Shown here: positions 63,001 to 64,000 of the stretch, in pieces | Layout of the letters: every line of letters starts with the position of its first letter | How positions within the stretch are numbered: the stretch's first letter is position 1 | DNA from: Pseudarthrobacter sp. C4D7 | GTDB lineage: Bacteria > Actinomycetota > Actinomycetes > Actinomycetales > Micrococcaceae | Assembly: GCF_013359725.1 (NCBI RefSeq) | Contig: NZ_JABFMW010000015.1 | Coordinates: forward strand, 28,674-92,673 | Direction of reading: 5' to 3' | Length of the DNA stretch: 64,000 bases | The notes under the pieces: model-generated | The model's database searches: none | What the model was told of the DNA's origin: nothing | The model's input: the letters and a program-made list of their open reading frames with translations, nothing else | Made by a program: the position numbers and the translations under genes

Positions 63001-63735
63001 ATGCACGATTCACTCAAGTACATCTCCGAGGACCCCTACAACCGCAGATGGCACCACGGCACGGTCACGTTCTCGCTGGTGTACGCGTTCACCGAGAATT
63101 TCCTCCTGCCCATCAGCCACGATGAGGTTGTCCACGGCAAGGGCTCGATGCTCCGCAAGATGCCCGGCGACCGCTGGCAGCAACTGGCAAACCTCCGTGC
63201 CTTCTTCGCCTACCAGTGGGCGCATCCCGGCAAGCAGCTCATCTTCATGGGAACCGAGTTTGGCCAGGAAGCCGAATGGTCGGAGCAGCACGGCCTGGAC
63301 TGGTGGCTCGCGGATATCCCCGCCCACCGGGGACTGCAACTGCTCACCAAGGATCTCAACGAGATCTACGCGTCCACCCCCGCGCTCTACACCCAGGACA
63401 ATGTTCCGGCCGGCTTCCAGTGGATCAACGGGGGAGACGCGGACCGTAACGTCCTGTCCTTCATCAGGTGGGATAAAGACGGCAATCCGATTGTCTGCGC
63501 CATCAACTTCTCCGGGGCACCGCATGTCGGCTACACCCTGGGGGTTCCCAGTGCCGGTACCTGGACCGAGGTGCTGAACACCGACCACACCACCTACGGC
63601 GGCTCCGGTGTGCTGAACGACGGGGAGCTGACGGCGGTGGACGAGGGGCAGGACGGCCAGCCGGCAACACTGACCGTCACGCTGCCGCCGCTCGGTGCGT
63701 CCTACTTCAAGCCGGGAGCAGCTACGGCCAGCTGA
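60061..63735 (+). CDS. mak-glgB: Maltokinase-GlgB fusion: maltose kinase plus glycogen branching enzyme
   Basis: A single 1224-residue frame joins two enzymes. Residues about 1-465 are maltokinase (Mak/Pep2): the active-site loop [11 protein letters not shown] (Asp335) and LDFEGEP (Asp356). Residues about 484-1224 are GlgB: CBM48-like start, then nucleophile Asp900 in [13 protein letters not shown] and acid/base Glu953 in [10 protein letters not shown], followed by [11 protein letters not shown]. The 53-residue spacing equals E. coli GlgB. The linker ([17 protein letters not shown]) has no stop. An internal ATG at 61510 (Met484) has GGAAGG 7 bases upstream and could give a separate GlgB. Confidence 0.9.
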   Translation: MNQPILTPALTALLKEWLPQQRWFPVKTPDFAISQAGSLGLSDPSGHAALAVYVLNVTTQGPDGGQRTAVVQVPLSFRPAPAGGMERALVGEAAGMDSTRPWVYDAVHDPDFVGAWLELIRQEGKADSGSAAGFRVEGPYRLPTAKGVVKVLSGEQSNSSVIVDDGESAAMVKFFRVLSDGTNPEIEVGAALTKAGTSEVPATLGWVRGEWLSHGGGQGSRPVQGELAVAHEFLAGGRDAWRLAVDAARSGKDFTAEAKALGAATATVHKRLAEALGQSAGPGPGKGAGPAVAQRVRTAWAEARAAVGPYDDALDALLGDLDKALAGPLQRIHGDLHLGQILQVSGHTGSRWAILDFEGEPLRPIKERNVPDTPLRDVVGMLRSFDYAAGAAQREQEGAQVPDSWVDDCADAFLAGYAGVIPGTVDRTSPLFVALWLDKALYEVVYEMRNRPDWVAIPVNASRRLLGSKGAGDSAGAASEGNEMTGSARTDRPGVPLHVDEGTLGRIANGEHHAPHSVLGAHLDDYGHVTIRTVKHLAEAVSVVTRAGEVPMEHEAHGVWVAVLDPLEQGHVPDYRLTVSYPGKDPVTVDEPYRYLPTVGEVDLHLIGEGRHEKLWQVLGAHVQHYKSALGDVDGVSFAVWAPNAQAVRVKGDFNGWDGREHSMRSLGSSGVWEVFIPGVTAGACYKYEILTRGGYWVEKADPLAFGTEVPPLTASRVVEPSYAFKDAEWMEARAKRDPHNLAMSVYEVHLGSWRLGLGYRELAKELVEYVKWLGFTHVEFMPVAEHPFGGSWGYQVTSYFAPTSRFGHPDEFRYLVDALHQAGIGVLLDWVPAHFPKDAWALAQFDGEPLYEHADPALGEHPDWGTLIFDFGRTEVRNFLVANALYWLEEFHIDGLRVDAVASMLYLDYSRQEGQWRPNRFGGRENLEAISFLQEVNATVYKTHPGAVMIAEESTAFPGVTAPTSHGGLGFGLKWNMGWMHDSLKYISEDPYNRRWHHGTVTFSLVYAFTENFLLPISHDEVVHGKGSMLRKMPGDRWQQLANLRAFFAYQWAHPGKQLIFMGTEFGQEAEWSEQHGLDWWLADIPAHRGLQLLTKDLNEIYASTPALYTQDNVPAGFQWINGGDADRNVLSFIRWDKDGNPIVCAINFSGAPHVGYTLGVPSAGTWTEVLNTDHTTYGGSGVLNDGELTAVDEGQDGQPATLTVTLPPLGASYFKPGAATAS

Positions 63736-63751
63736 CTGAACGGATAACTGC

Positions 63752-63786
63752 GAAAGGCCCGGAATCCGCGCGATTCCGGGCCTTTC
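63752..63786 (+). terminator. Terminator hairpin of the glgE-treS-mak-glgB operon
   Basis: Perfect 15-bp arms (63752-63766 with 63772-63786) flank a 5-base loop. The tail is only weakly T-rich. Confidence 0.75.
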
Positions 63787-63926
63787 TAACGCTTGGAGGG
63801 CACCACTTGGAGGCCGACTGGCGATCCCGCAAGAGTGGTGGTACAGTTTATTTCCGCGCTGCTCCACGGAGTCAGACGGAAAACCGATCCCCCAGGCATA
63901 AGCTGAGGATGATCGCGGATGCCGAT

Positions 63927-63955
63927 TTGACACGCAGGAAGTCAGCGGGTAAGTT
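63927..63955 (+). promoter_or_regulatory. Strong promoter, probably of an rRNA operon
   Basis: TTGACA (63927-63932), a 17-bp spacer and TAAGTT (63950-63955) form the only near-consensus sigma-70-type promoter seen here. The downstream sequence (with GCTCCGGAGC at 63965-63974) resembles actinobacterial rrn leaders. The rRNA gene itself would be outside the window. Confidence 0.7.
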
Positions 63956-64000
63956 TGAAAAGTTGCTCCGGAGCGATCCTGAACGTTGGTTTGGGTGGTG

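Noticed and set aside
1..64000. CRISPR arrays, insertion sequences, prophage or restriction systems
   Set aside because: No regularly spaced repeats, transposase, integrase, phage or methylase/nuclease pair is seen; the only long inverted repeat (11907-11967) has no transposase nearby.

Overview
The window is a contiguous piece of chromosome from a high-GC actinobacterium. The gene set (CarD, SenX3-RegX3, Bpa/PafE proteasome activator, GlgE pathway, carD-ispD-ispF-cysS-rlmB order, type II NADH dehydrogenase) and the protein sequences fit Micrococcaceae, most likely Arthrobacter or Pseudarthrobacter. The genus call is inference. No transposase, integrase, phage gene or CRISPR array was seen, so this reads as core chromosome.

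Layout. 1-2.8 kb (minus): manB-like phosphomannomutase, a hypothetical gene, an NsrR-type NO sensor and the start of flavohemoglobin hmp, with three palindromes in the hmp promoter. 2.9-11.9 kb: RecQ helicase with a phosphoribosyltransferase-like tail, an MFS exporter, tRNA-Ser(GCT), a GNAT and an S9 peptidase, and an FAD/NAD(P)-binding protein. 12-17 kb: a 1513-residue secreted nuclease/5'-nucleotidase and tRNA-Ser(TGA). 17-22.4 kb: quinone oxidoreductase, then a PadR-ABC ATPase-FtsX permease operon. 22.6-27.2 kb: cstA-ybdD, the proteasome activator Bpa with a companion gene, and an aldo/keto reductase. 27-35 kb: small hypothetical genes, NDH-2, a frameshifted CoA-ligase-like gene, a polysaccharide deacetylase, a HAD protein and tRNA-Thr(CGT). 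35-42 kb: a tmk-holB-exported hydrolase operon, a trans-sulfuration enzyme, DUF2516, a methyltransferase and gpmA. 42-45.6 kb: phoU divergent from senX3-regX3 with a PHO box between them, and a lipoprotein. 45.8-50.3 kb: carD, ispD-ispF, cysS, rlmB. 50.4-63.7 kb: glucan and trehalose metabolism (glgX, glgP, glgE, treS and a maltokinase-GlgB fusion) with a barnase/barstar-type RNase-inhibitor pair set between glgX and glgP. The right edge carries a strong promoter that probably belongs to an rRNA operon starting outside the window.

How the parts work together. TreS turns trehalose into maltose, maltokinase makes maltose-1-phosphate, GlgE polymerises it into alpha-1,4-glucan, and GlgB branches it. 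GlgX and GlgP take it apart. SenX3-RegX3 with PhoU senses phosphate, and the secreted nuclease/nucleotidase could supply phosphate from extracellular DNA (inference). NsrR with Hmp detoxifies nitric oxide.

The most notable observations are the in-frame maltokinase-GlgB fusion that keeps an internal ribosome binding site, a strict spacing of TANNNT -10 elements 6-7 nt before start codons at fifteen genes (leaderless transcription), three stacked palindromes upstream of hmp, a near-perfect 61-bp inverted repeat at 11.9 kb, the RecQ-PRTase architecture, and the secreted RNase/inhibitor pair inside the glycogen cluster.
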